Of a stretch of 64,000 nt of DNA, positions 16,139 through 25,927 are shown one piece after another. Where the stretch lies: the NCBI GenBank assembly GCA_020849535.1, contig JADLGB010000154.1, positions 1 through 64,000 on the forward strand, read 5' to 3'. Positions within the stretch are counted from its first letter, which is position 1. Every line of letters starts with the position of its first letter. A program made the position numbers and the translations under genes. This stretch comes from Candidatus Hydrogenedentota bacterium. GTDB taxonomy: Bacteria; Hydrogenedentota; Hydrogenedentia; Hydrogenedentales; SLHB01. The notes under the pieces are model-generated. The model did not search any database. It had not been told where the DNA came from and worked only from the letters and a program-made list of their open reading frames with translations.

Positions 16139-19100
16139 ATGTTTAACGGGGTTGTGACGTGGGCGGTTCTGGCCATGGTCCTAGGTGCTGCGCCTGAGGC
16201 GGGCGTTGGCGCAAGCAGCCTCGATCCGCTGGTGCGAGCGGCGAGGCACCCCCTGGAGATCAATCGGCCCAGCCCGGACTTCTTCGATGGGGCACTGCTG
16301 GGCAATGGGGGCCTAGGCGCCGTGGTGACCACGCGACCCGACGCAATCGTCGTCCACTTCGGGCATAACAATGTCTGGGACATACGGATCGCCGAGGACC
16401 ACAAGGACAAGATCGGCACGTTCCGCGAGGTCTTCGAGAAGGTGGCCGCGATCTCGGCAGACCTACCGAGTCTGGAGTCGGACCCGTGGTATGCAGCGTA
16501 CAGGGACATGACCCATGCCAATTACCGAAAGCCGTACCCGCGCCCGTACCCTTGCGGCTCCCTGCTGCTCGGATTCGACCGGCGTAAGGTCGAGTTACTG
16601 GGCCATCGTCTGGACATCGCCACCGGGCTGTGCGTTGTCCGTCTTCTGGTGGACCAGACTCCGGCCGAGTTGCGGATCTTTGTGGAGTTGGCCAAGGACC
16701 GTCTGTGGGTGCAACTCACGGACGCCAACGGCAATCCAATCGCGAATTGCCTTGACCGTATTCGCCTCATTCCAGACCCTGACGCACCAGCGACCATTCC
16801 TTCCTATGAGGTGCTGGACGCGCCGACGAACTCCCTCTCGTTTCGGCAAGTCCTCCCGCGCAATGAACCAGTGGCCGACCAACCCGGCCAGCCTGATCCG
16901 CGAGACCGCGCCTTTCGTTTGTCCGTCCGCGTAAACGTCGTTATTGAGCCGAAAACGCGCTTGAACTGGGAAGGGCTTGAGCAACAGATGGGGCCGCTGG
17001 AACGAGGTTTTGCCTCCACAGAACCCTTCATGGCCATGGTGCGGCTCGACGAGGGCCTGGCGTCCTCGATCGGCGCCGAGGTGCCTGAATTGCTGCCACC
17101 AACTTCCGAACTTTTCGCCGCCGCATTTGACGAGTCGCAAGAGTCGTGGAGAACATACTGGACGCGCTCCGGAGTTGCGCTCGATGACGAATTCCTGGAA
17201 CGCATCTGGTATTGGAATCACTACTTCTTCAATTGCGCCGCCAAGTCGGGCGTCAATTGTCCGGGCCTGTTCGCGAACTGGAGTTACCGGAACATCGGCA
17301 CGGCGTGGCACGGCGATTACCACATGAACTACAACACGCAGCAACCGTTCTGGCTGCCTTTCTCGAGCAATCGCATCGAGAAGAATTTACCCTACGTCGA
17401 ACTGGTGGAGCGGTTGCTCCCGCTGAGCCGGCAGTGGGCACAGGAGTACTACGGACTCCGCGGGGCATACTTCCCGCATTCCGCCTATCCTGTGGAGATG
17501 ACCATGTCGCCCTACCCAGTCCCCACGTGGGGATGGGAAATCTGCGAAACGCCCTGGGCCGTGCAGGGCCTGTGGTGGCACTACCTCTACACGATGGATA
17601 CGGACTATCTGCGCGACCGGGCGTTTGTGCCCGTCCGCGACGCGGTGCTCTTTCTCGTGGACTACATGAAGCGCCCCGAAGCGCGCGGCGAACGGTGGAA
17701 TGATGATCGCTACCACATCTTTCCGACTGTTCCGCCGGAACTCTATGGCCTCAAGCCGGGATTCAAGTACAACTACGATTGCCTCGTCGACCTGACGCTA
17801 ACGAAGTTCGTCATGAAGGCTTACCTGGAAGCCACACGGGTGCTCGGCGTCGAGGATAGCGAAAAGAAACTAATCGCGGATGTGCGCGATATCCTCGACC
17901 ATTTTCCCGACTATCCGACGGCGGAGTCCGGCTACGGAAAGGTATTCGTCTCCGTTTCGGGTGAGCATGCGGAGGTGGTATACAACACACCCAACAGTCT
18001 CATGACCGTGTTCCCGGGCGAAGACCACGGACTGCATTCCCCTGCGGATATCGGCGAGATACTTCGGAATACCTATCGAAACACGCAGAACGAGGGCGGA
18101 AACGACCTCGTGTTCATGAACCTGCAAGCCGCCCGGATCGGCATGCTCGATCTGGAGCGCTTCAAACGGCAGATTGAGTATTGCATGCTCCCCGACGGCA
18201 CGTGCACGAATATGGTTCTCCAGGTTCACGGCCGGTACAACGATACAACCCCGTTCGACTTCATGGCGCCCATGGGGATTTGGTTTGAGAATTTCAGTTT
18301 GCCGGTCGTTATCAATGAATGCCTCATGCAGAGCTACGATGGCACGATTCGCCTCTTTCCCAACTGGCCGAAGGACAAGCCCGCCGCGTTCCGCACGCTC
18401 CGGGCGGCAGGAGCGTTTCTGGTCAGCGCGTCGTGCTCCGGAGGTCGGGTGAATGAGGTGGAGGTCCTCAGCGAGGCCGGCAGCACTCTCCGCATTCTGA
18501 TTCCATGGGAAGAAGGCGCTCGCGTTGCCAGGCCGTCCGCCACCACCGAAACGGCCGATGCGCTGCTTGAGATGCCGACGGTCGCTGGGGAAACAATCCA
18601 CCTACTGCCACACGCTGCACGTGCGGACAATGCGCCCGTGGCGAAGATCCGCGTGAAGGCCGCGGATGGCTCAAGCACACCGATTGAGCGGATACACGTG
18701 GTGCCGGGTTCGCCGGACCCGGTGCGTTTTGCCGCGTCGGAGCTTCAGGAATACCTCCGCAAGGCCACCGGCGTGGACTTGACGATTGCGGAGGGACTGC
18801 CGGAGCGGGGCGCATTCTTCGTCACCACTTCGCAGGCGGCGACGGATGCACCGGCCGACGCTGTGAACTTCGGCCAGGGCGGATTCGACCGCAGCGCGAT
18901 CACCGTGCATGATGGTTGTATCTACTTGATTGGCGAGAATCCGCGTTCGGCGTTGTATGCGGTGTACGACTTCTTGCAGTCGAGTCTGGGCATCCGATTC
19001 TTCGGCCCGGGGGAACAACACGAATACGTGCCTGCGCGCGATACGCTGGCCTTGGAGGAAGGATTTCAGATGAGGAAGGCGTCGGCTTTCGAGTTCAGGG

Positions 19101-20467
19101 ACTACTACATGCCGAACCCCGCAAACGAAGACACCGTCGACTTTCTGGTCAAGAACCGTGTGAACACATTTTGCATCGTTGCCACTCTGGACCAAGCGCC
19201 GCCGGCCATTCGGCAGCGGGGTGGCCTTATCCACGGGCCCGGCCACATTTTCAAGGAATTCCTTCCGCAAGAGGCGCTCTTCTCCGAGCATCCCGAATAT
19301 TTCCCGATGATCGAAGGCAAGCGGGCCGTCACCGGGAAAGGCGCGTGTTTTTCCAATCCCGAAGTGCGCCGCATCTTCCGGGAACGGCTGCGCGACTACG
19401 TTCGCGCGCACCCGTACTGGGACATCTTCGCGCTGTGGGCGGAAGACGTCGCCTATGCGGCCTACTGCGAATGCGGGGAATGCGCCAAGATGTCCACGGC
19501 GGGGTGGTACATGACCTTGGTCAACGACGCCGCGCCCGTGGTCGAAGCGGAGTTGCCGCAAGCCCTGTTCGAGTTCATCGCCTATCACGAGACCCGGTGG
19601 CCGCCGAAGGAAATCATCCCGCTTTACCAGAACGGCAAGAACATGATCTTGAACCTGTGCCTCGGCTACTCGCGGAACGGCTTCCACACCTTGGCGTCCG
19701 GCAAGGACGGCAACGCCGAAGTCCTCGAGATGTATGTCGCTTGGAAGAAGCGCCTCGATGATGTGGGCTTTGAAGGACGCCGGATCCTCTTCGACTACTA
19801 CAACCGCTGCGAAGTGACCGCGGGCCACGGCCCTTCGGGGCAGTCTTTGATATGGCCCATGGAGGTGATCGCCGAGGACACGAAGTACTACCTTGCCGAC
19901 GGCATCAGCGGCCTGGGGGATTGGGTCTGTTTCAGCCGCCTGTGCTGGCCGACGCCGTTCAATGTGTGGTGCTGGCTCCAGTGGTACTCGACGCCGGAGC
20001 GGCCATTGAGTGAGTTGGAGGAGGAATTCTATCCCGCGTACTTCGCTGAAGCCGGACCGGCCGTTCTGGATTATACACATGCTCTTCAGGCGGCCATGTA
20101 TGCCGACACGTCGCGGGAGAACATCGAGCGAGTTGCCGGACTTCGCGCGCAGTTGGATGCCTTGGTGGATGCGCAGCAGGATCCGGTCGTGAAACATCGC
20201 ATCGAAGTGGTGCGCAATCATCACGAGTACTGCGTGATGCTCAAGCGCATCTTCCTGGCTTTCATGGAAGGTGACGAGCAAGCTTGGAGCGGGATGATGC
20301 AGGAATACGTGGATTTCTACCCCGTCACGCACAAGGAATTGCTGAAAGACGAGATCGACATACCCTCCCAGTTCATGAACCTGTGGTATGAATACCACCT
20401 CAAGCGGCCGCCTGAGCAGATCCCGGAAGTCCTGAAGGCGCTCGTGTCGAACCCCTCATCACGATAG
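16139..20467 (+). CDS. giant exported hydrolase: GH95-like domain fused to DUF4838 module
   Basis: This 1442-aa protein with an N-terminal signal-like segment starts at ATG 16139 behind GGAAGGAGG (16124-16132). Residues about 30-820 resemble GH95-type (alpha/alpha)6 glycosidases: LLGNGGLGAVVTT near the N-terminus, a central NTQQPFW/WEICETPWAVQGLWWHYLYT barrel region, and the family-like ending LMQSYDGTIRLFPNWPKD followed by a small beta domain. From about residue 830 a second unit begins: FAASELQEYLRKATGVDLTI, typical of the GH67-N-like domain before DUF4838. Then comes the DUF4838 core with FALWAEDVAYAAYCECGECAKM. Both modules occur separately in polysaccharide-degrading PVC bacteria; the fusion suggests coupled attack on one glycan. 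Catalytic residues cannot be assigned from sequence alone. Confidence 0.8.
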   Translation: MFNGVVTWAVLAMVLGAAPEAGVGASSLDPLVRAARHPLEINRPSPDFFDGALLGNGGLGAVVTTRPDAIVVHFGHNNVWDIRIAEDHKDKIGTFREVFEKVAAISADLPSLESDPWYAAYRDMTHANYRKPYPRPYPCGSLLLGFDRRKVELLGHRLDIATGLCVVRLLVDQTPAELRIFVELAKDRLWVQLTDANGNPIANCLDRIRLIPDPDAPATIPSYEVLDAPTNSLSFRQVLPRNEPVADQPGQPDPRDRAFRLSVRVNVVIEPKTRLNWEGLEQQMGPLERGFASTEPFMAMVRLDEGLASSIGAEVPELLPPTSELFAAAFDESQESWRTYWTRSGVALDDEFLERIWYWNHYFFNCAAKSGVNCPGLFANWSYRNIGTAWHGDYHMNYNTQQPFWLPFSSNRIEKNLPYVELVERLLPLSRQWAQEYYGLRGAYFPHSAYPVEMTMSPYPVPTWGWEICETPWAVQGLWWHYLYTMDTDYLRDRAFVPVRDAVLFLVDYMKRPEARGERWNDDRYHIFPTVPPELYGLKPGFKYNYDCLVDLTLTKFVMKAYLEATRVLGVEDSEKKLIADVRDILDHFPDYPTAESGYGKVFVSVSGEHAEVVYNTPNSLMTVFPGEDHGLHSPADIGEILRNTYRNTQNEGGNDLVFMNLQAARIGMLDLERFKRQIEYCMLPDGTCTNMVLQVHGRYNDTTPFDFMAPMGIWFENFSLPVVINECLMQSYDGTIRLFPNWPKDKPAAFRTLRAAGAFLVSASCSGGRVNEVEVLSEAGSTLRILIPWEEGARVARPSATTETADALLEMPTVAGETIHLLPHAARADNAPVAKIRVKAADGSSTPIERIHVVPGSPDPVRFAASELQEYLRKATGVDLTIAEGLPERGAFFVTTSQAATDAPADAVNFGQGGFDRSAITVHDGCIYLIGENPRSALYAVYDFLQSSLGIRFFGPGEQHEYVPARDTLALEEGFQMRKASAFEFRDYYMPNPANEDTVDFLVKNRVNTFCIVATLDQAPPAIRQRGGLIHGPGHIFKEFLPQEALFSEHPEYFPMIEGKRAVTGKGACFSNPEVRRIFRERLRDYVRAHPYWDIFALWAEDVAYAAYCECGECAKMSTAGWYMTLVNDAAPVVEAELPQALFEFIAYHETRWPPKEIIPLYQNGKNMILNLCLGYSRNGFHTLASGKDGNAEVLEMYVAWKKRLDDVGFEGRRILFDYYNRCEVTAGHGPSGQSLIWPMEVIAEDTKYYLADGISGLGDWVCFSRLCWPTPFNVWCWLQWYSTPERPLSELEEEFYPAYFAEAGPAVLDYTHALQAAMYADTSRENIERVAGLRAQLDALVDAQQDPVVKHRIEVVRNHHEYCVMLKRIFLAFMEGDEQAWSGMMQEYVDFYPVTHKELLKDEIDIPSQFMNLWYEYHLKRPPEQIPEVLKALVSNPSSR

Positions 20468-20491
20468 CGCGGGTACCAGCGGCGGGCGCCT

Positions 20492-21571
20492 CTACGAGCC
20501 GCCGTTGTTGGCGGGCAACGGCAGTGCCTTGCTGTAGAGTACTCGCTTGAGCACTCTCTTCAGCATTTCGCCCTTGTGGTGGGTGTAGTAGTAGGAATCG
20601 TAGGCGCAATTGGAATAGCAGTGGACGTTGCAGGCGGACACCTTCTCCTTGTAGATGCGCCGCAGCTCAGCGATCTTGCCGCGGTCCAGGTCCACGAAGC
20701 GGTAGTCCAATTCGTCCATGGCTTTGGTACAACTCCGGACTCTTCCCGTTGACGTCACGTTAATCCATCCATAGCGTGTCGGGTAGTTGCAGTCCCAGAA
20801 GCGTTCACCACGCAGGAAGCGAAACACCCCCGTGAAATAGGAGTCGGGATCGATAATAGGATACCCACTCCGTTTCTTCTCGAGGATGTAATCCACGATT
20901 GTCTGAAGCAGCCCTTCATCACCGCGATTGAAGTGAATGCCATTGGAGCTGCCCTGTGCGGTATTGACAGGCGGCACGATGAAGCCGAGCGAGATTTGGA
21001 CTCGCTGTTCGTGCGTGTACTCGAGCAAATTGCAGATTGCTTCAAAGTTGTTCTTGAAGATGACTGCATTGAGCCGGAAGTGGACGCCATACTGTGCCCG
21101 CACGCGCCGCAGTTCGGTCATCAGATCATCCCGGACCACGGAATCTTTCTTGCTCACCTCGGACGCGGCCAATCCGTCCACCGAAATGTTGAGGTAATCC
21201 AAGCCGGCACGTCCGAGTTCTTCCAGGGTGTGGCTATTCAGACAAGAACCGTTTGTCGTCATATCGGTGAGGATGTGGCGTTGGGAGCACGCGGCAATCG
21301 CGTCGAAAAGGGGTTCCCACAGCATGGGCTCACCACCGAGGAAGGTAATCAGACCGGTGCGGAGCCGTACGGCATGGTTCAGGCAGTCCATGAACACATC
21401 GAGCCGCATGTCCTCCGAGGCTTGATCGTGCTGCCAGCAATAGGCGCAATTCAGATTGCAGCGGTCGGTGGGAATGAACCGCACGAAGGCCGGCGTGGCG
21501 AACAGATAGCTGCTCAGGTTGGCCGCCGCCAGATTGGAGAACTTACGTCCCTTTTGCCAGATCCTGCTCAT
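20492..21571 (-). CDS. radical SAM protein with SPASM-like C-terminal cysteines
   Basis: This 359-aa protein has the radical SAM cluster motif in TDRCNLNCAYCWQH (Cys38, 42, 45), FLGGEPMLW, TTNGSCL and NISVDG, the canonical order of AdoMet radical strands. The C-terminal third has more cysteines (FWDCNYP, RSCTKAMD, SACNVHCYSNCAYDSYYY), consistent with a SPASM/twitch auxiliary cluster. The family includes peptide-modifying and anaerobic sulfatase-maturating enzymes as well as other modifiers; no precursor peptide was seen next to it. The ATG at 21571 has a G-rich ribosome site (AGGGGGA). An upstream -10-like TATACT (21614-21619, minus strand) may serve its promoter. It converges on the large hydrolase with 24 nt between stops. 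Confidence 0.85.
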   Translation of the reverse strand: MSRIWQKGRKFSNLAAANLSSYLFATPAFVRFIPTDRCNLNCAYCWQHDQASEDMRLDVFMDCLNHAVRLRTGLITFLGGEPMLWEPLFDAIAACSQRHILTDMTTNGSCLNSHTLEELGRAGLDYLNISVDGLAASEVSKKDSVVRDDLMTELRRVRAQYGVHFRLNAVIFKNNFEAICNLLEYTHEQRVQISLGFIVPPVNTAQGSSNGIHFNRGDEGLLQTIVDYILEKKRSGYPIIDPDSYFTGVFRFLRGERFWDCNYPTRYGWINVTSTGRVRSCTKAMDELDYRFVDLDRGKIAELRRIYKEKVSACNVHCYSNCAYDSYYYTHHKGEMLKRVLKRVLYSKALPLPANNGGS

Positions 21572-21800
21572 GACCAAGTCCCCCTGGTGGCACGCGGTGA
21601 TAGGCCCCATGCCAGTATACAGCAAACAGTGCGGGACTCTTGCGCGTAGGGAAGGTCTGGGTCGAGGACGCGGCAGCGAGGGGATCTCCGCGCGCAAATG
21701 TCACGCGCCGAAGGAATCCTCTTCTTGAACGGAGCTTCCGTCATGGAGGCCCCCACTGGGACGACAGTACCCGATCAACTTCGCGCCGCACAGGGCGCCG

Positions 21801-22166
21801 CTACTGCGGCTCAACCCGAGTTGCGCTACGGCCCTCGATGACGAGATCGACGCCGTCCCACGTGCCGTGGAGGATCGTCCCATCTTCCAGGGTGAGCGTG
21901 ACTACCCCTTGATCGAAGGTGTATTCAGCGGGTTGCCCTTGCCCGAACACCTCGACGATCAGTTCTCCATTCGGTTTGAACTGGTAGTAGGCGCCTCTGT
22001 ACTCCCACGGCGATTCTTGGAGACTTTCTATCGATCCCGGGGTTTCCGGCGCAACCGCCTTGAATTGGGGCTGCTTTGTTACGATGCCGGAGTCCGTGCC
22101 GCCGCATCCGGTCGAAACCAGGGCGACGAAAATGCCCAGGAATGCCCGTACACACTTTTCACGCAT
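21801..22166 (-). CDS. small lipoprotein with a lipocalin-like beta domain
   Basis: This 121-aa protein has a lipoprotein signal ending VSTGC (Cys21) and a short linker. The beta-rich domain (WEYRGAYYQFKPNGELIVEVF, VVTLTLEDGTILHGTWDG) alternates strand and turn like small lipocalin-type lipoproteins. I cannot name a family with certainty. It lies downstream of prepilin 1, separated by a strong hairpin, and may share its transcript. Confidence 0.7.
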   Translation of the reverse strand: MREKCVRAFLGIFVALVSTGCGGTDSGIVTKQPQFKAVAPETPGSIESLQESPWEYRGAYYQFKPNGELIVEVFGQGQPAEYTFDQGVVTLTLEDGTILHGTWDGVDLVIEGRSATRVEPQ

Positions 22167-22240
22167 GATCGGTTTCTTCCTTTCCAACTGCATTACATCC
22201 GAAATGCTGGACATCCCGAAGAGGGTCCGTACCGTAATTG

Positions 22241-22269
22241 GGGGACGGCCGCGCAATGCGGCCGTCCCC
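22241..22269 (-). terminator. 12-bp GC hairpin downstream of prepilin 1
   Basis: A perfect 12-bp stem: GGGGACGGCCGC (22241-22252), 5-nt loop, GCGGCCGTCCCC (22258-22269). It begins 21 nt after the prepilin stop. No T-run follows on the minus strand, so it may attenuate or protect the pilin mRNA 3' end rather than terminate fully before the lipoprotein gene. Confidence 0.65.
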
Positions 22270-22290
22270 AGCGTGCCCAAGTAGCTTCGA

Positions 22291-23373
22291 TTAGTACATG
22301 CAGTCTGTCAAGTCAACCGACCAGTTCTTTCCGTAGAACGTCGAACTCGGGTCGGTGTCAACGACGGGGAAGGTCCCGTGTTTGATGAACTCAACGTGTC
22401 CGTCCATGTGAAGCACATTCGAGCCCCCAGGAACGTGGTTCATCACGATTAGTGACGCGTAGGCTTTATCGGGGGCGGTTGGACGTGTGGCGCCCATGCC
22501 ATAGAAGGCGTCCCACATGATGGGAACGGTGCTCTGGGCCTGTGCCGACCCTGCCGGATTGTTGATGTCCGTAACGGCGAAGCGCTCGACACCTTCACGC
22601 AGGAAGCTCACGGTACCCGTCACGACGCTGCCGTCTTCACGAGTGCGGTTGCCCAGGCTGCGCGCGGCGACGATGTCAATGTTGAGGCCGCTGTCCAGCC
22701 AGCTTGCGGCCGCGTCCCACGTGGCCTCGGTGCTCGCCTTGTTGAGCACCACGGGAAAACCGATGAAGCCGCTCTTGATGCCGCTACCACTCGCGGAATT
22801 GTACGGGCATGCCGTTCCGACATTGAGATCGGGCGAGCCGAGCGCGGCGGCGCCCGCCGGCCCACGCATCGCGGAGACAACGCACTGCCCGTCAACGGGA
22901 TCGAGGCGTTGAAGCATGTAGGGGAAGTAGTTGTATGAGCGGGCGACGGCCAAATGTGCCACGACGCAATTGGTCGTTACATTGACGCCGTCCACCGAAG
23001 CCTGGATGCTGTCCAATCGGTCGAACGGAATCATGGAACCGGATGACGGATTGTGACCCGACCCGGAGTCAGACGGGCATATCATGAGGTTCGGATCCGT
23101 CCAGTACTCGGGATACAACTGCGTCGCTTCCGGGGTCCAGTTGTAGACGTTAGTCGCGATGCATGTAAGGCCAAAGGTGGGGAAGCGTTCCCCCGCGCTC
23201 TCGTTGGCGTACATCTTGAAGATGACGCCCCACTGCTTGAGGTTGTTTTGACATGACGCCCTGCGGGCGGCTTCCCGAGCCCTTGCCAATGCCGGCAGCA
23301 AAATGGCCGCCAGAATCCCGATGATCGCAATTACTACCAATAACTCGATTAGCGTAAAACCTTTCATCTTCAT
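22291..23373 (-). CDS. DUF1559 prepilin-type protein (H-X9-DG), prepilin 1
   Basis: This 360-aa protein has a class III prepilin leader, [17 protein letters not shown], with Glu5 of the mature form and a hydrophobic helix continuing [18 protein letters not shown]1559 domain follows, with [22 protein letters not shown] and ICPSDS, and the C-terminal H-X9-DG motif seen as [21 protein letters not shown]1559 proteins are massively expanded in planctomycetes and relatives and are believed to be pseudopilins of type II/IV-like machines. ATG 23373 has GGGAGG upstream. A sigma-54 promoter and upstream palindrome precede it. Several Cys residues may form disulphides. Confidence 0.92.
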   Translation of the reverse strand: MKMKGFTLIELLVVIAIIGILAAILLPALARAREAARRASCQNNLKQWGVIFKMYANESAGERFPTFGLTCIATNVYNWTPEATQLYPEYWTDPNLMICPSDSGSGHNPSSGSMIPFDRLDSIQASVDGVNVTTNCVVAHLAVARSYNYFPYMLQRLDPVDGQCVVSAMRGPAGAAALGSPDLNVGTACPYNSASGSGIKSGFIGFPVVLNKASTEATWDAAASWLDSGLNIDIVAARSLGNRTREDGSVVTGTVSFLREGVERFAVTDINNPAGSAQAQSTVPIMWDAFYGMGATRPTAPDKAYASLIVMNHVPGGSNVLHMDGHVEFIKHGTFPVVDTDPSSTFYGKNWSVDLTDCMY

Positions 23374-23533
23374 CGTTGCGCCCTCCCTCATTAAGTTATG
23401 AGACCTGCTTTCACCCGGCGGTTGGGCTCTCTACTGACCGCTACATATCACCTCCTTCCCTGAGTTTAAGAGACCTGCCATTTGCCGGGGGTCTGCTCCT
23501 TTGCCCCGAGAGCAGACTCGACGCAAGTGCAAG

Positions 23534-23550
23534 AGCAACGATAGTGCCAA
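23534..23550 (-). promoter_or_regulatory. sigma-54 (-24/-12) promoter of prepilin 1
   Basis: On the minus strand TTGGCAC-TATCG-TTGCT matches the RpoN consensus TGGCAC-N5-TTGC exactly, with GG and GC 12 nt apart. The expected start site is near 23524, giving a leader of about 150 nt before ATG 23373. The same element precedes prepilin 2. Confidence 0.85.
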
Positions 23551-23624
23551 CAGAGGTCGCACTATTAATCCTATTATCAGGCAGCGACTTATGAGGGCCT
23601 GCGCCTGAGTACTGTGTAGCGCGG

Positions 23625-23685
23625 GTGTTCCGTATGACACAGATTCTGTTACACAAATGTTTCAATTGTGTAACGAACGGAACAC
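23625..23685 (-). promoter_or_regulatory. candidate enhancer (UAS) of the sigma-54 activator, prepilin 1
   Basis: The inner palindrome GTTACACAA-N9-TTGTGTAAC (23648-23674) contains TACACA-N11-TGTGTA centred at 23661, 126 nt upstream of the -12 C. It is nested in a second inverted repeat, GTGTTCCGT (23625-23633) with ACGGAACAC (23677-23685). The inner 23-mer matches the palindrome upstream of prepilin 2 at 18 of 23 positions. The rest of the 473-nt interval 23374-23846 shows no gene. Confidence 0.7.
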
Positions 23686-23846
23686 ACGAGTTACAGTATC
23701 TGAGAGTTGGCTTTTGGACGAGACACTTCGCAGACGGCCAGGAGGGATCGAAAACCAGTCTTTACGCGAAGGAGTCTGTCCCGCGTGCTTCACCCGCCTT
23801 CTTCCCCAGCGGCTCCCGTGGATCCCAAGCCGGCGGGAGATCCCGG

Positions 23847-24716
23847 TCAGTACCCGCTGGGTGCGGCGGACTTGTCCTGCGAGGCCTTGGCCTCGCTTCC
23901 CGCTGGAGCATCGAGCCACTTGCGGTAATACGCATCGATCGCGTTTTGCAGCAGCCGCTTGTGCGCCTCCGCATTAGGATGGATTCCGTCCGGTGAAATT
24001 CCGGCCGGCATGCCTTTGGCTGGATCGCCGGGGCGGGCGACGGACTTGGCCGGCTCGACGAACCAATACTGGAGCGTGCCCCAGTTGTCCACGTACTCGC
24101 AGCGATCGATGGCGTCCGCAAGCTTCTTCTTCCGGTCGCCCAGTTCGCGGAGCCAGGTGTTGAGTTCTGCCGTTGTGGCAGTTCCAAAGTCCATCTTCCA
24201 CGCTTGGCGTGCGAGGTCGTAGTCGAGGTAATCGTAGTCCGCGATCACGACGCGGACGCTTGGGCGGACGGCCAGGCAAAAGTCGACAATGGTTTTTATA
24301 TTCGATACGACAGGATCCCATACGAGCTGCCGTTCCTCAGCGCTCTTTCCGGCGAGGCTTCCCTTCATGGCCTGTGACAGAAAGTCGTTTCCTCCGATGA
24401 TGAGGTGAACGATGTCGATGGTCGGGTACTTTTCCAGTTCCGACTTGATGGTTGCCAGGTGCTCGGGCTTGGCCCAATCCGATGCCTTGCGCCCGCCCCA
24501 CGCGGTGGCCTGTCCCTGGGTTTCGATGCGGCCGAGTCCGTTCGCCTTCAAGGATTCGTCGAACACGTCCGGCGATGGGAAACCGTCGTGATTCTCCGCG
24601 GTAATCGATGCGGCCCAACTGTCGCCCACGATAAGGATGCGTTTGACGGCCTCCTGCGCGGCGAGAATCGGAGCGAACAGTGTAAGGAAGAAGCAGACTA
24701 GCGTTACGCGGTGCAT
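23847..24716 (-). CDS. exported SGNH/GDSL-family hydrolase
   Basis: This 289-aa protein has a signal peptide (MHRVTLVCFFLTLFAPILAA) and the SGNH blocks: catalytic Ser33 in IVGDSWA, Gly/Asn in LIIGGNDFL (Asn110), and Asp243/His246 in SPDGIHPNAEAH. The family covers esterases, lipases and carbohydrate deacetylases acting outside the cytoplasm. It follows prepilin 2 after a hairpin and may be a minor cistron of that sigma-54 transcript. Deacetylation of an extracellular polysaccharide is one possibility given the downstream exopolysaccharide locus; this is inference. Confidence 0.88.
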   Translation of the reverse strand: MHRVTLVCFFLTLFAPILAAQEAVKRILIVGDSWAASITAENHDGFPSPDVFDESLKANGLGRIETQGQATAWGGRKASDWAKPEHLATIKSELEKYPTIDIVHLIIGGNDFLSQAMKGSLAGKSAEERQLVWDPVVSNIKTIVDFCLAVRPSVRVVIADYDYLDYDLARQAWKMDFGTATTAELNTWLRELGDRKKKLADAIDRCEYVDNWGTLQYWFVEPAKSVARPGDPAKGMPAGISPDGIHPNAEAHKRLLQNAIDAYYRKWLDAPAGSEAKASQDKSAAPSGY

Positions 24717-24761
24717 AGTGGAAATTCTCCGCCGAGTGTGGGAAGCGTGGTTTAGGCCGCG

Positions 24762-24800
24762 TGGCCGGCCCGGCGGGATTGGGGATCGCCGGGCCGGCCA
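24762..24800 (-). terminator. 14-bp GC hairpin downstream of prepilin 2
   Basis: TGGCCGGCCCGGCG (24762-24775) pairs perfectly with CGCCGGGCCGGCCA (24787-24800) around an 11-nt loop. It begins 10 nt after the prepilin 2 stop, the same placement as the hairpin after prepilin 1 but unrelated in sequence. No T-run follows. Confidence 0.65.
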
Positions 24801-24810
24801 GGCACGGGGC

Positions 24811-25821
24811 TTACCGGTCTACGAGTGCGCTCGTCGCACCTACCCAACTGGCGAGGTTTTCGCCATAGGTGCCGGCGTCGCTGTTCTTGGCCGGGTACTC
24901 GGTACCATACTTCATGAACTCGACGTGGCCATCCAAGTACAGGATGTTGACGCCACCCGGAATGTGGTTGAAGGCTTCTATCGCGGGGAAGTTCTGCGCC
25001 AGGAACGTCAGAGCCTTTCCGCCGTATGAGTCCATCATCATCGGAAGTTCGGACTGGGCCTTGGCGCTGCCCGCGGGATTGTTGATATCCGTCACGAAGA
25101 AGCGTTCGACACCTTCACGCAACCGCGGGTAGCTGTTCGGAAGCACAGTGCCATCGTCATTCGTGGTGCCGGTGACGCCATCCCCGCCCCACGCCGCAGT
25201 CTTGTACATGGCGTTCGATGTATCAAGCGTTTCGGGCATCACGTAGTTGGGGCGCACTTCGATCGCCCACGTGCAGCCATACAGCTTCGCCGCGGAATTC
25301 TCCGGAACGGTATAGGAGCCGCTGCCCGGATTCAGGAACTTGTGGATGGTCAGACCCACGATGGCGTCTTTCAACTCAGACGAGGTGTCCACCGCGTAGG
25401 GGATGTAATAGTACGAAGGAAGCATGCTGGTGAGCGAGTCCAGGCAGTCCTTCGCATTCTGAATGGTGGGCGCGGACTCGGTGGCCAGGGCCAGGCGATC
25501 CTCAAAACCGAAGTCCGACTTCGAGTCCGACGGGCAAATCGTGATGTTCATGTCGGTCAGGTACTCGGGGTACATGGCCGGCCCTTCCACACCGACGATC
25601 CACATACTCCCGTGACGCGACACGGGGGGCATGGCCTCGCCGCTGCTCTCGTTCGCGAACATCTTGCACACGATCCCCCACTGCTTGAGGTTGTTCTGAC
25701 ACGAAGCGCGGCGCGCCGCTTCACGCGCCCGTGCAAGTGCCGGCAGCAGGATCGCCGCCAGAATACCGATAATCGCGATGACTACCAACAGTTCAATAAG
25801 TGTGAAACCCCTTTTTTTCAT
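24811..25821 (-). CDS. DUF1559 prepilin-type protein (H-X9-DG), prepilin 2
   Basis: This 336-aa protein has leader [17 protein letters not shown], near-identical over the first 50 residues to prepilin 1 ([24 protein letters not shown] region) but divergent afterwards. DUF1559 hallmarks include [20 protein letters not shown] and the terminal [18 protein letters not shown]. Start ATG 25821 has GAGGGAGAG upstream. It is predicted to be processed by a prepilin peptidase and assembled into a surface or periplasmic filament. Transcription is predicted from the sigma-54 promoter at 25906-25922. A conserved start with variable globular domain is typical of pseudopilin paralogue sets. Confidence 0.92.
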   Translation of the reverse strand: MKKRGFTLIELLVVIAIIGILAAILLPALARAREAARRASCQNNLKQWGIVCKMFANESSGEAMPPVSRHGSMWIVGVEGPAMYPEYLTDMNITICPSDSKSDFGFEDRLALATESAPTIQNAKDCLDSLTSMLPSYYYIPYAVDTSSELKDAIVGLTIHKFLNPGSGSYTVPENSAAKLYGCTWAIEVRPNYVMPETLDTSNAMYKTAAWGGDGVTGTTNDDGTVLPNSYPRLREGVERFFVTDINNPAGSAKAQSELPMMMDSYGGKALTFLAQNFPAIEAFNHIPGGVNILYLDGHVEFMKYGTEYPAKNSDAGTYGENLASWVGATSALVDR

Positions 25822-25905
25822 TGCTCTCTCCCTCTGATGTACAAATGCGAACCCGTTTTTGGGTGACCCTACTGCCCCGAGGTCAACCCCGACTTTCTTG
25901 GAGAG

Positions 25906-25922
25906 AGCAACGGAAGTGCCAA
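25906..25922 (-). promoter_or_regulatory. sigma-54 (-24/-12) promoter of prepilin 2
   Basis: On the minus strand TTGGCAC-TTCCG-TTGCT matches the RpoN consensus with correct GG-GC phasing. The predicted start is near 25896, giving a leader of about 75 nt to ATG 25821. It is identical to the prepilin 1 promoter except for three of the five spacer bases. Confidence 0.87.
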
Positions 25923-25927
25923 GTTTA

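Noticed and set aside
18671-20398. 575-codon open frame on the minus strand
   Set aside because: It lies opposite the DUF4838 half of the large hydrolase, has no recognisable protein motif and no ribosome site; it reflects high-GC antisense openness.
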